A DNA stretch of 64,000 nucleotides, taken from NCBI RefSeq assembly GCF_900141745.1, contig NZ_FSRM01000001.1:2976001-3040000 (forward strand), in the 5' to 3' direction. Positions 1 to 8,400 of this stretch are shown here, piece by piece; position 1 is the first letter of the stretch; every line of letters begins with the position of its first letter. A program made the translations under genes and the position numbers. This DNA comes from Paraburkholderia phenazinium. GTDB lineage: Bacteria > Pseudomonadota > Gammaproteobacteria > Burkholderiales > Burkholderiaceae. The notes beneath the pieces are model-generated. The model ran no database searches. It saw only the letters and a program-made list of their open reading frames with translations, and was not told where the DNA came from.

Positions 1-774
1 GACGTCGGCCAGATCATCTTCGGACAGACCGTTACGGCCTCGGGTGACACGATGATGCAGTTCCGCAACACACCGCTCGGGCGGCCGCACAAGTGGGTGG
101 TCGGCGACATCGAATGCGACGCGGGCTGCGGCGTGGTGCCGTTCCGCTATCGTGAGCAGAGCTATGTGAATGCATTGCAATGGATTATCGGCCTCGAGAT
201 CTTCCTGCTGGTCGACGACCCGTGGCGCGTCGCGATGACGACGGATCATCCGAACGGCGGCCCGTTCACGAGCTATCCGCACCTGATCCGTCTCCTGATG
301 GATAAGTCGTTTCGCGATGAGCAGCTCGCAAAGCTTAATGCCGACGCCCAGGTGGCGAGCGCGTTGGCACAACTGACGCGCGAGTTCTCGCTGTACGAAA
401 TTGCCATCATCACGCGAGCAGGACCGGCGCGCCTGCTCGGCCTGCGCGACCGCGGCCATCTCGCCGCAGGCGCTGCGGCGGACATCGCCGTCTATCGCGA
501 CGACCCGGATCGCGAGCGCATGTTCACGTCGCCGGCCTATGTATTCAAGGACGGCGAACTCGTCGCTTGCGACGGCACGCTGGTCGCCACGCCGACGGGC
601 GGCATCCATTTCGTCTCGCCTGACTTCGACCGCGGCATCGAGAAGACACTGCGCGCCTATAGCGGCGCCAACCTCGCGAGCAACTTCGCGCACGCTGCCA
701 TCAGCGACGACGAGGTTTGCAACTGCTGCCGCGGCGGCAGGCTGCTGCCCGTCGAATGTCTCGCCAACGGCTGA
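1..774 (+). CDS. fhcA: Formylmethanofuran dehydrogenase / formyltransferase-hydrolase subunit A, C-terminal part (partial)
   Basis: The reading frame is open from base 1, so the gene begins upstream of the window; only about 257 C-terminal residues are present. The readable sequence includes DVGQIIFGQTVTASGD and a metal-dependent hydrolase (amidohydrolase-type) C-terminal part resembling FmdA/FwdA/FhcA. In bacteria, Fhc subunit A belongs to the formyltransferase/hydrolase complex that releases formate from formyl-H4MPT during formaldehyde oxidation. It is followed after 18 bases by fhcD and then fhcC, which supports the assignment. Subunit B is probably just upstream. The C-terminus carries a CNCC cluster (DDEVCNCCRGG). 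Confidence 0.88.
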   Translation, partial: DVGQIIFGQTVTASGDTMMQFRNTPLGRPHKWVVGDIECDAGCGVVPFRYREQSYVNALQWIIGLEIFLLVDDPWRVAMTTDHPNGGPFTSYPHLIRLLMDKSFRDEQLAKLNADAQVASALAQLTREFSLYEIAIITRAGPARLLGLRDRGHLAAGAAADIAVYRDDPDRERMFTSPAYVFKDGELVACDGTLVATPTGGIHFVSPDFDRGIEKTLRAYSGANLASNFAHAAISDDEVCNCCRGGRLLPVECLANG

Positions 775-792
775 CCCAATGGCCCACATACC

Positions 793-1764
793 ATGAGCGC
801 CCCGGCGACCCTGCAGATCAACGGCACCACGATCGACGCCACCTTCGCGGAAGCGTTTCCGATGAAGGCGACCCGGCTCGTCATCACCGCCCACACGCCG
901 GCGTGGGCGATGAACGCCGCCATCTCGCTGACAGGGTTCGCGACCTCGGTGATCGGCTGCGGCTGCGAGGCCGGCGTCGAACGAACGCTGAGCGCCGGAG
1001 AAACGCCGGATGGCCGCCCTGGCGTGACGGTGCTGCTGTTCGCGGTGTCGTCGAAGGAATTGGCCAAACAGATCGAACGGCGCGTCGGACAATGCGTGCT
1101 CACGTGTCCGACCACCGCCGTGTATGGCGGCATCGATCCCGAGACGAGCCGCGCACCGCTTTCCGATCGGGCATCGCTCGGCAGCGGGCTGCGTTTTTTC
1201 GGCGACGGCTGGCAGATATCGAAGATGCTCGGCGACACGCGTTACTGGCGTGTGCCGGTGATGGACGGCGAGTTCGTCTGCGAGGAGACGGCGCTTACCG
1301 TCAAAGCCGTGGGCGGCGGCAACCTGATCCTGCTGGCGCGCGATATCGACGCCGCACTCGCCGCCGCCGAAGCCGCGGTCGCGGCGATGCGCAGGCTGCC
1401 GAACGTGGTCATGCCGTTCCCGGGCGGCGTGGTCCGGTCGGGATCGAAGGTCGGCTCGAAATACCAGGGCGCGAGCGCGTCCACCAACGACGCCTTCTGT
1501 CCGACCCTCACGGGTCTCTCCGCGCGCAGCGAACTGGGCGCGGAAGTCGGGTGCGTGCTCGAAATCGTGATCGACGGGCTTACCGACGCCGATGTCGGCG
1601 CGGCGATGAGCGCGGGTATTGGCGCAGCCGTCAGGCTCGGAAGTGCGGCGGGCCTGCTGCGCATTTCGGCGGGCAACTACGGCGGCAAGCTGGGACCTTA
1701 CCACTTCCATCTGCACAGCCTCGCGGCGAGCGCCGCAGCGGACTTCGACGGGAGCCGCGCATGA
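793..1764 (+). CDS. fhcD: Formylmethanofuran:tetrahydromethanopterin formyltransferase
   Basis: The 323-residue product resembles Ftr/FhcD, the subunit that moves the formyl group between H4MPT and the methanofuran-like carrier of the bacterial Fhc complex. Family-like stretches are MKATRLVITAHTPAWAMNAA near the N-terminus, GCGCEAGVE, VLTCPTTAVYGG and the C-terminal GNYGGKLGPYHFHLHSL. It is slightly longer than the usual ~300 residues, because about 12 residues precede the conserved start (INGTTIDATFAEAFPMK). It lies between fhcA and fhcC and its stop overlaps the fhcC start (ATGA), so translation is probably coupled. Role: formaldehyde dissimilation in the cytoplasm. Confidence 0.93.
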   Translation: MSAPATLQINGTTIDATFAEAFPMKATRLVITAHTPAWAMNAAISLTGFATSVIGCGCEAGVERTLSAGETPDGRPGVTVLLFAVSSKELAKQIERRVGQCVLTCPTTAVYGGIDPETSRAPLSDRASLGSGLRFFGDGWQISKMLGDTRYWRVPVMDGEFVCEETALTVKAVGGGNLILLARDIDAALAAAEAAVAAMRRLPNVVMPFPGGVVRSGSKVGSKYQGASASTNDAFCPTLTGLSARSELGAEVGCVLEIVIDGLTDADVGAAMSAGIGAAVRLGSAAGLLRISAGNYGGKLGPYHFHLHSLAASAAADFDGSRA

Positions 1765-2606
1765 GTCTTCGCATCACCCTGCGCGTGACAACGCCACCCG
1801 GCTTCCGCGTCGACGCGTCCGCCTTGCTGCCGGCGACGCTGGCGGCGATGAGCACGGCGGAAATCGAGCGCATTGTCCTACCCGCGGGCAATGACAGGTG
1901 TAACGTGGGCGATGTGTTCGACGTGTCGCGCAGTGAAGCCGCCGCTGAATCTGCTGCGCCGCACAGCGGCGCTACCCTGGTGATCGAAAACGCGGCGCCA
2001 TGGCTCGACCGCGTCGGCGCGCGCATGGCGGACGGCCACCTCGTCGTGCACGGCTCGACCGGGGATTACAGTGGTTTCCAGATGGCGGGCGGCGTATTGC
2101 ACATCGAGGGCGATGCGGGTCACTTTACCGGCTGCGAAATGCGCGGCGGCCGTCTGACGGTGACCGGGCATAGCGGCGACTTCGCCGCCGGCGCCCTCGC
2201 CGGCGACATGGAAGGCATGACGGGCGGCACGCTGACGATTCACGGCAACGCGGGCGCGCGGCTCGCCGATCGCATGCGCCGCGGACTCGTGCTGGTTGGC
2301 GGCAACGCGGGAGATTTTGCCGCATCGCGGCTTGTCGCGGGCACTATTGGCATTGCCGGTCAAGCGGGCGCGCATTATGCATACGGTATGAGGCGCGGCA
2401 CCCTCCTGCTCACCCAGCGGCCCACGCACTTGCCGCCGACGTTTACCGAGGGCGGTCGCGGTTTCGACGTGTTCTGGGCACTCCTCGTGCGCAGTCTCGC
2501 CGATGAGATCGCACCCTTTTCGCAGTGGCGCACAGCGAGTTTGCCGACGCGCTATACGGGCGATCTCGCGGTCGACGGACGAGGCGAAATCCTGGTCGTG
2601 AGCTAG
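1761..2606 (+). CDS. fhcC: Formylmethanofuran dehydrogenase / Fhc complex subunit C
   Basis: The start is the ATG overlapping the fhcD stop, giving 281 residues. The middle of the protein is a run of glycine-rich turns (GSTGDYSGFQMAGG, GDAGHFTGCEMRGG, GHSGDFAAGAL, GNAGARLADRMRRG, GNAGDFAASRL), the GXGXG beta-helix shared by FwdC/FmdC and the C-terminal domain of glutamate synthase. In the Fhc complex this subunit is structural and contacts the polyglutamate-bearing cofactor. The gene order A-D-C in one tight operon agrees with an H4MPT-dependent formaldehyde oxidation module. The next gene starts 76 bases later with a clear GAAGGAGA ribosome binding site. Confidence 0.9.
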   Translation: MSLRITLRVTTPPGFRVDASALLPATLAAMSTAEIERIVLPAGNDRCNVGDVFDVSRSEAAAESAAPHSGATLVIENAAPWLDRVGARMADGHLVVHGSTGDYSGFQMAGGVLHIEGDAGHFTGCEMRGGRLTVTGHSGDFAAGALAGDMEGMTGGTLTIHGNAGARLADRMRRGLVLVGGNAGDFAASRLVAGTIGIAGQAGAHYAYGMRRGTLLLTQRPTHLPPTFTEGGRGFDVFWALLVRSLADEIAPFSQWRTASLPTRYTGDLAVDGRGEILVVS

Positions 2607-2682
2607 CCGCCGCAAGCACGCCCCGCATGACACGCAGTCAGACAGTGTTCGACAGAAACACCCGATAACGAAGGAGACAGGC

Positions 2683-3249
2683 ATGACGATGGCGCATTCT
2701 CCCCCCGCACAGCCGGGCGCCGACGCATCCGCGCCGCGCTATGCCGGCTCGATGATCGCACTGCATTGGCTGATTGCACTTGGCATCATCGGCCTGCTCG
2801 CGCTTGGACTCTATATGGTCGGACTGCCAAAGGGTTGGCCTCTCAAAGCGACGCTCCTCAACCTTCACAAGTCGGTCGGACTGACGGTTTTCCTGCTGGT
2901 GCTTCTTCGCATCATGGCGCGTGTGGCCCTCCACCGGCCGCCCTTGCCGCCGATGCGACCGTGGCAACGCGCCGCCGCGCGCACTACGCAGGGCCTTTTA
3001 TACGTCGCAATGGTCGCGATGCCGCTGTGCGGGTATCTCGGTTCGTCGTTCAACCGCTTCGGGACGCGCTTCTGGGGCCTCGCGCTGCCGCAGTGGGGCT
3101 GGGACGATGCGGGCTTGCGCGAACTGTTCTTCGGTCTTCATAAGGCAATCGGCTATGCGCTGATCGTACTGATTGTGCTGCACGTCGCGGGCGCGCTCAA
3201 GCATCAATGGATCGATCGCGACAACCTGCTCGCGAGGATGCTGCCATGA
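2683..3249 (+). CDS. Cytochrome b561 family di-heme membrane protein
   Basis: The 188-residue protein has four hydrophobic helices (about residues 24-45, 64-82, 103-120 and 154-172). Histidines at 28, 62, 153 and 167 fit bis-histidine coordination of two b-type hemes. The family moves electrons across or along the inner membrane, usually to or from quinone. Position inside an fhc-pqq operon, 13 bases ahead of pqqB, suggests it links a periplasmic PQQ enzyme or its cytochrome partner to the respiratory chain; that is inference. A strong ribosome binding site (GAAGGAGA) sits 7 bases before the ATG. Confidence 0.88.
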   Translation: MTMAHSPPAQPGADASAPRYAGSMIALHWLIALGIIGLLALGLYMVGLPKGWPLKATLLNLHKSVGLTVFLLVLLRIMARVALHRPPLPPMRPWQRAAARTTQGLLYVAMVAMPLCGYLGSSFNRFGTRFWGLALPQWGWDDAGLRELFFGLHKAIGYALIVLIVLHVAGALKHQWIDRDNLLARMLP

Positions 3250-3262
3250 TGCGGCGCGCACC

Positions 3263-4192
3263 ATGAAGATCAAGGTACTCGGCTCATCGGCGGGCGGCGG
3301 TTTCCCGCAATGGAACTGCAATTGCCGCAATTGCGACGGCGTGCGGCGCGGCACGTTAAAGGCGACCCGCCGCACGCAATCGTCGATCGCGGTGAGTGCG
3401 AACGGCGAGGACTGGCTGCTGGTCAACGCGTCACCCGATCTGCTCGCGCAGATCGCCGCCAACCCCGAGCTGCAGCCGGCACGCCGCGCGCGCGATAGCG
3501 GGATTGCCGCGGTGCTGGTGATCGACGCGCAGATCGACCACGTCACCGGCTCGCTGATGCTGCGCGAACGCGACACGCCACTGCCGCTCTACGCAACCGA
3601 TGCGGTATGGCAGGACCTGTGCAGCGGATTTCCGGTCGCACCGATCCTCTCGCACTATTGCGGCGTCGAGCATCGCCGCATCGCGCTCGACGGCGCGCCG
3701 CTCGCCGTTGCCGCCCTTGACGGCGTGCAGATCGACGCATTGCCGCTGTCGAGCAAGGCGCCGCCTTACTCGCCGCATCGGCATGCGCCCGAGCGCGGCG
3801 ACAACATCGGACTCGTCTTCACGAACCGGCAAACCGGCAAACGCGTGTTCTACGCGCCCGGACTCGGAGCGATCGAAGCGCACGTGCTCGCCGCGATGCG
3901 TGAAGCGGATCTGCTGCTCGTCGACGGCACGCTGTGGACCGGCGATGAAATGATCCGCCTCGGTCTCTCGGAGAAAACCGCTGCGGATATGGGTCATCTG
4001 GAGCAGTCCGGCCCGGGCGGCATGATCGAAGTACTGGACTCACTCGAGGCACCCGAAGCACGCCACGTCCGCAAGGTGCTGATTCACATCAACAACACCA
4101 ATCCGATTCTCGTCGAGGACGGCCCCGAGCGCCGCATCCTGACTGAACACGGAATCGAAGTGGCATACGACGGAATGACGTTCGAGATATGA
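3263..4192 (+). CDS. pqqB: PqqB, PQQ biosynthesis metallo-hydrolase
   Basis: The start chosen is the ATG 13 bases after the cytochrome gene; it gives MKIKVLGSSAGGGFPQWNCN and 309 residues, the family length. PqqB is a metallo-beta-lactamase-fold protein acting in PQQ synthesis (oxidation of the cross-linked Glu-Tyr intermediate). Visible hallmarks are the cysteine cluster C19/C21/C24, SPDLLAQI, DAQIDHVTGSL, the HRHAPERGDNIG segment and the C-terminal HINNTNPIL. It is followed 63 bases later by pqqC. pqqA, the peptide precursor normally just upstream, is not found in the gap on either side. Confidence 0.96.
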   Translation: MKIKVLGSSAGGGFPQWNCNCRNCDGVRRGTLKATRRTQSSIAVSANGEDWLLVNASPDLLAQIAANPELQPARRARDSGIAAVLVIDAQIDHVTGSLMLRERDTPLPLYATDAVWQDLCSGFPVAPILSHYCGVEHRRIALDGAPLAVAALDGVQIDALPLSSKAPPYSPHRHAPERGDNIGLVFTNRQTGKRVFYAPGLGAIEAHVLAAMREADLLLVDGTLWTGDEMIRLGLSEKTAADMGHLEQSGPGGMIEVLDSLEAPEARHVRKVLIHINNTNPILVEDGPERRILTEHGIEVAYDGMTFEI

Positions 4193-4255
4193 CGTGAGGC
4201 TGCGAAGCCAGGCTGGAGTCTGAAAACGCAGCGATAAAGTACAAACGGAGAGGGC

Positions 4256-5008
4256 ATGAACGCAAAAGACATCTTGGGTACGGCGCCGCAGCAGGGTGAA
4301 GGGACGAGCGCAGATGGCAGCCAGCCCGCCTGGACCCGCGAGGAATTCGAAGCACAGTTGCGCGCGAAAGGCACGGCGTATCACATCCATCATCCATTCA
4401 ACGTCAAGATGAATAGTGGCGGCTGCTCGCGCGAACAGATTCGCGGCTGGGTCGCCAATCGCTTCTATTACCAGATCAATATTCCGTTAAAGGATGCTGC
4501 CGTGCTGTCGAACTGCCCGGATCGCGAAACGCGCCGCCGCTGGGTGCTGCGTATTCTCGATCACGACGGCTATGGCGACGAGGAAGGCGGTATCGAAACA
4601 TGGGCGCGTCTTGGCGACGCAGTCGGCCTGTCGCGCGACGACCTGTGGTCGTTGAAGCAGGTGACGCCCGGCGTGTGCTTCGCCGTCGACGCCTATGTGA
4701 ATTTCGCGCGCCGCGCACCGTGGCAGGAATCGGTCTGCTCGTCGCTTACCGAAATGTTCGCGCCTCAGGTGCATCGCGACCGGCTCGCTAGCTGGCCGGA
4801 ACACTATCCATGGATCGAGCCTTCGGGTCTTGCGTATTTCCGCTCGCGCATTTCGCTTGCCCAGCGCGACGTGCAGCACGGGCTCGAAGTCACGCTCGAT
4901 CATTTCACGCGGCGCGAGCAGCAGGAACGCGCGCTAGAAATCCTGCAATTCAAGCTCGACATCCTGTGGACCATGCTCGATTCGATCGAAAAGGCTTTCC
5001 CGCAATGA
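4256..5008 (+). CDS. pqqC: PqqC, pyrroloquinoline-quinone synthase
   Basis: This 250-residue protein has the PqqC signature: [48 protein letters not shown] and EHYPWIEP. PqqC is a cofactor-free oxidase that performs the final ring closure and eight-electron oxidation giving PQQ. About 26 residues precede the conserved region, a common feature of burkholderial PqqC. A GGAGAGGGC ribosome binding site precedes the ATG. The end overlaps pqqD by ATGA, so the two are probably translationally coupled. Confidence 0.97.
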   Translation: MNAKDILGTAPQQGEGTSADGSQPAWTREEFEAQLRAKGTAYHIHHPFNVKMNSGGCSREQIRGWVANRFYYQINIPLKDAAVLSNCPDRETRRRWVLRILDHDGYGDEEGGIETWARLGDAVGLSRDDLWSLKQVTPGVCFAVDAYVNFARRAPWQESVCSSLTEMFAPQVHRDRLASWPEHYPWIEPSGLAYFRSRISLAQRDVQHGLEVTLDHFTRREQQERALEILQFKLDILWTMLDSIEKAFPQ

Positions 5009-5295
5009 ACGACCAGCCACGCGCCGGCGGCGCCACGCCAACCGCCGATTGTCTGACGATCAGCAAGCTCTTTCGCCTGCAATGGGAGCCGGCTCAGAAC
5101 GCTCACGTGCTGCTCTATCCCGAGGGCATGGTGAAGCTCAATCAGAGCGCGGGAGAGATTCTCAAGCGTTGCGACGGCACGCGCGATATGAATGCGCTGA
5201 TTGCCGACCTGGAGCAGGCGTTCAACACGACTGGGCTCGGTCCTGAAGTGCGCGCGTTCGTCGCCGACGCGCAGTCGCGCGGCTGGCTGGAGTAG
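5005..5295 (+). CDS. pqqD: PqqD, PQQ peptide chaperone
   Basis: The start is the ATG overlapping the pqqC stop, giving 96 residues. The product matches the PqqD family ([43 protein letters not shown]). PqqD binds the PqqA peptide and presents it to the radical SAM enzyme PqqE. pqqE begins 4 bases after this stop codon. The variable N-terminal ~17 residues are rich in small residues and proline. Confidence 0.94.
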   Translation: MNDQPRAGGATPTADCLTISKLFRLQWEPAQNAHVLLYPEGMVKLNQSAGEILKRCDGTRDMNALIADLEQAFNTTGLGPEVRAFVADAQSRGWLE

Positions 5296-5299
5296 CGCC

Positions 5300-6529
5300 A
5301 TGACGGACCTGTCACAACCTGCTGCCGCTGCCCAGTCTCAAGCAGTCCCAAACGGGATCCCGCTGCCGCTCTGGCTGCTTGCGGAGTTGACGTATCGCTG
5401 CCCGCTGCACTGCGCGTTCTGCTACAACCCGATCGACTACACGGATCACAGCCGCGAACTCAGCACGCAGCAGTGGCTCGGCGTGTTACGTGAGGCGCGC
5501 GCGCTCGGCGCCGCGCAACTCGGGTTTTCAGGCGGCGAACCGCTCGTGCGCGACGATCTCGAAGTGCTCGTGGGCGAGGCGCGCAAGCTCGGTTTTTATA
5601 CGAATCTGATCACTTCAGGTGTCGGTCTCACCGATAAGCGTCTCGACGACCTGCAGGCAGCCGGCCTCGACCATATCCAGTTGTCGTTCCAGGATTCGAC
5701 CCAGCAGCTAAACGACTTCCTCAGCAGCACCCGCACCTTCGAGCTGAAACAACGTGTGGCCGCGTCGATCAAACGGCACGGCTTTCCGATGGTGCTCAAT
5801 TGCGTGCTGCATCGCTACAACCTGCCGCACGTCGACAAGATCATCGACATGGCGCTGGCGATGGGCGCCGAGTATCTGGAACTCGCCAATACGCAGTACT
5901 ACGGCTGGGCGCATCAAAACGAAGCGCAACTGATGCCGACGCGCGAACAGCTCGACGAGGCCGAAGCGGTAGTCGAGCGGTACCGCCGCACGCATGGTGA
6001 GCGCTGCAAGATCTTTTTTGTCGTGCCGGACTATTTCGAACGGCGCCCGAAGCGCTGCATGAACGGCTGGGGCTCAGTGTTTCTTGGCGTCGCCCCGGAC
6101 GGCGCGGCGCTGCCCTGTCACGCCGCGCGCAGTCTGCCCGGTCTCGTGCTGCCGAACGTGAAAGACACCTCGCTGCGCGAGATCTGGTACGAGAGCGACG
6201 CGTTCAACCGCTTTCGCGGCCTCGCCTGGATGAAGGAGCCCTGCCGCAGTTGCGACGAAAAGGAACACGACCTCGGCGGCTGTCGTTGCCAGGCGTATAT
6301 GCTGACGGGCGACCCGGCCAATGCCGATCCGGTCTGCGACAAATCGCCGAAGCACGACACCGTGGTGAAGGTTGTGAGCATGGCACGGCACGCGGCCGCC
6401 GCCCCGCCGCACGAGCAGCCGATCCTGTTTCGCAACGACGCCAATTCGCGGCGGCTCGCGTCTGCTGCGGCGAGCGGCGAAACAGGCGGCGAGATGAGCG
6501 GCCACGACCACGGCCACACAGGAGGCTGA
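5300..6529 (+). CDS. pqqE: PqqE, radical SAM enzyme of PQQ biosynthesis
   Basis: The ATG at 5300, 4 bases after pqqD, gives 409 residues. The radical SAM CxxxCxxC motif is at C34/C38/C41 (CPLHCAFC), followed by FSGGEPL. The C-terminal SPASM-type cysteines are visible (CMNGWGSVF, PCHAARSL, CRSCDEKEHDLGGCRCQ). PqqE makes the carbon-carbon bond between Glu and Tyr of PqqA. The last ~35 residues are a non-conserved, histidine- and glycine-rich tail (HDHGHTGG). The DNA for that tail contains AGGAGG, the ribosome binding site of the response regulator gene 2 bases downstream, so the regulator belongs to the pqq operon. Confidence 0.96.
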   Translation: MTDLSQPAAAAQSQAVPNGIPLPLWLLAELTYRCPLHCAFCYNPIDYTDHSRELSTQQWLGVLREARALGAAQLGFSGGEPLVRDDLEVLVGEARKLGFYTNLITSGVGLTDKRLDDLQAAGLDHIQLSFQDSTQQLNDFLSSTRTFELKQRVAASIKRHGFPMVLNCVLHRYNLPHVDKIIDMALAMGAEYLELANTQYYGWAHQNEAQLMPTREQLDEAEAVVERYRRTHGERCKIFFVVPDYFERRPKRCMNGWGSVFLGVAPDGAALPCHAARSLPGLVLPNVKDTSLREIWYESDAFNRFRGLAWMKEPCRSCDEKEHDLGGCRCQAYMLTGDPANADPVCDKSPKHDTVVKVVSMARHAAAAPPHEQPILFRNDANSRRLASAAASGETGGEMSGHDHGHTGG

Positions 6530-6531
6530 CC

Positions 6532-7194
6532 ATGACAGCCGGAGACATCTCCGTCCTGCTAGTCGACGACCACGCGGTGGTACGGGAAGGTTACCGGCGC
6601 CTGCTCGAACTGAATGCCGACGTGCACGTATGCGGCGAGGCGGCCGATGCTGCGCAGGCCTATCAGCGTTTTTGCACGCTGCGGCCCGACGTGGTGGTGA
6701 TGGACGTTTCGTTGCCGGGCGCAAGCGGCATCGAGGCGATGCGGCGCATGCTCGCGCGTGAACCCGACGCGCGCGTGCTGATCTTCAGCGTGCATGAGGA
6801 GGCGATCTTCGTACGCCGCGCGCTCGACGCGGGCGCCCTCGGCTACGTCACCAAGGCCAGTGCGCCCGACGTGCTGGTGGAAGCCGTGCGCAACATCGCC
6901 CGGCGCGCGAGCTATCTGAGCCCCGATATCTCGCAGGCGCTCGCGCTGCGCAACGCGTTCAGCGATGGGCCGCCCGGACGGCAGTTATCGGCGCGCGAGT
7001 TCGAGGTACTGCGTCTGCTGGTGCAGGGTTATACGCTGCCGAGCATCGCCGAGAAACTGGGACTCAGCCAGAAGACGGTCGCCAATCACCAGTCCGTGAT
7101 CCGGCAGAAATTCGGCGCCGACAACGGCGTACAACTCGCACAGATGGCGAATCGTCTGGGGCTTCAGTTCACGGGTTCGGCAAGCCCTGCATGA
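6532..7194 (+). CDS. NarL/LuxR-family response regulator
   Basis: The 220-residue protein has a receiver domain (residues ~6-120; acidic pocket D12/D13, phospho-acceptor D58 in VVMDVSLPG, K near 107 in VTKAS) and a C-terminal LuxR-type helix-turn-helix (LSAREFEVLRLLVQGYTLPSIAEKLGLS). It begins 2 bases after pqqE with an AGGAGG site inside pqqE, so it is made with the PQQ genes. The histidine kinase on the opposite strand overlaps its 3' end by 31 bases and is the obvious partner. Likely role: switching on the C1/PQQ genes or a quinoprotein dehydrogenase located elsewhere (inference from position). Confidence 0.93.
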   Translation: MTAGDISVLLVDDHAVVREGYRRLLELNADVHVCGEAADAAQAYQRFCTLRPDVVVMDVSLPGASGIEAMRRMLAREPDARVLIFSVHEEAIFVRRALDAGALGYVTKASAPDVLVEAVRNIARRASYLSPDISQALALRNAFSDGPPGRQLSAREFEVLRLLVQGYTLPSIAEKLGLSQKTVANHQSVIRQKFGADNGVQLAQMANRLGLQFTGSASPA

Positions 7195-8183
7195 GCGGGC
7201 ACCCGCGCGCAAAACAGGAATCCGCCTTGCGGCTTGCTCGCCACGTGAAATTCGCCACCTAGCGCCTCGACGCGCTCGCGCATGCCGATCAGGCCAAGTC
7301 CGCTGCGAGGCTTCTCGAGATCGGTCCCGGGACCGTCGTCGGCCATCGTGACGACGATCTCGTCAATGCGCCCGGCGTCGTGCCGGTCCTGAGGCTCCCG
7401 GGCTTCGCGCGGCGCACGCACCATGAACACTTCCACACGTGAGGTGCGGGCAAACTTCGAGACATTGGTCAGCCCTTCCTGAACGAGCCGGTAAAGCGTG
7501 ATGGTCAGCGCATCGCTCAGGTCCGCAAAATCCCCTTCGATCGTCAGCGAGAACGACGCATCCGGCAGCCGCTCGCGCCAGCCGTCGACGCAATGCTCGA
7601 GCGCGCTCGGCAGGCCGAACTCGTCGAGCCCGATGGGCCGCAAACGCCGGATCATGCCGCCGATCTGCCGATAGACATGGCTCGCACTATGCATCAGACC
7701 AAGCGACACGCGATGCACTTCCGGCTCGCGTCCGCTGGACAGATCGCGGATGCGCGCGGCGTCGAGCGAGATCGCATTCAGGTACTGGCCCAGTTCATCG
7801 TGCAGTTCGCGCGCCAGATGCTGGCGCTCGTGTTCCTGCGCCTGCAGGGCCTGATTGGCGAGACGCCGGTTGTCGGCGAGCAGGCGTTCGGCCTGCTCCT
7901 CCAGCGCGCAACGGCGGCTCAGCTCGCGGCGTGTCTCGCGATAGCGGCGCCATGCGAACCAGGCGAGACAGATGGAGAGCACGCACAGCGTGCCCGGCAA
8001 TTCGTCGAGCTGGAAGCGCTCGAGGCCTCGCGTCCAGCGATAGGCGCGTTCGCTGAAATCGAATGTCACGCTCAATGCGGCGGCGAGCACCGTCAGCGCG
8101 AGCACCCACGCAAGGTCGCGCCGCACCGTCGAATGCGGCGAAACGGGTCGCGCTGAAGAAGGGTTCGAGGGGTCGCTTGCCAT
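7164..8183 (-). CDS. Membrane sensor histidine kinase (HisKA_3 / NarX-type)
   Basis: The ATG at 8183 gives 339 residues; an in-frame GTG at 8201 is possible but lacks a ribosome binding site. Two membrane helices (about residues 23-41 and 62-79) frame a very short periplasmic loop, so sensing may occur in the membrane or through a partner. A coiled linker leads to the phospho-acceptor H128 in RELHDELGQYL (HisKA_3 dimerisation domain) and an HATPase_c domain (MADDGPGTD, GLGLIGMRERVEALGG). It converges on and overlaps the response regulator gene at 6532-7194, which has the matching NarL output. The very short periplasmic part is unusual for a ligand sensor. Confidence 0.9.
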   Translation of the reverse strand: MASDPSNPSSARPVSPHSTVRRDLAWVLALTVLAAALSVTFDFSERAYRWTRGLERFQLDELPGTLCVLSICLAWFAWRRYRETRRELSRRCALEEQAERLLADNRRLANQALQAQEHERQHLARELHDELGQYLNAISLDAARIRDLSSGREPEVHRVSLGLMHSASHVYRQIGGMIRRLRPIGLDEFGLPSALEHCVDGWRERLPDASFSLTIEGDFADLSDALTITLYRLVQEGLTNVSKFARTSRVEVFMVRAPREAREPQDRHDAGRIDEIVVTMADDGPGTDLEKPRSGLGLIGMRERVEALGGEFHVASKPQGGFLFCARVPAHAGLAEPVN

Positions 8184-8400
8184 CACCTTTGCATCCGTCA
8201 CGTTTGCATTCTACTCAGGCCGCTCGCACACGGCAGCTTGTTGCGGCGCGTTTGGGAACGTTTCCCCCCGAGATCGGGAAAAGCTCCCGTGCTTCGCGCG
8301 GCGGCGTATGCGAAGCTTTACACACAGAAAGAAAGCGCTACGCATGCCGCAACGCGGCTGCGTTATCGAAGATAGCGTCAATCCGGCCGGAGACAAAACC

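Noticed and set aside
2607..2682. Possible pqqA in the gaps before the cytochrome or pqqB-pqqC genes
   Set aside because: Only a 12-codon frame without the E-x3-Y motif is present here, and nothing suitable lies at 4193-4255.
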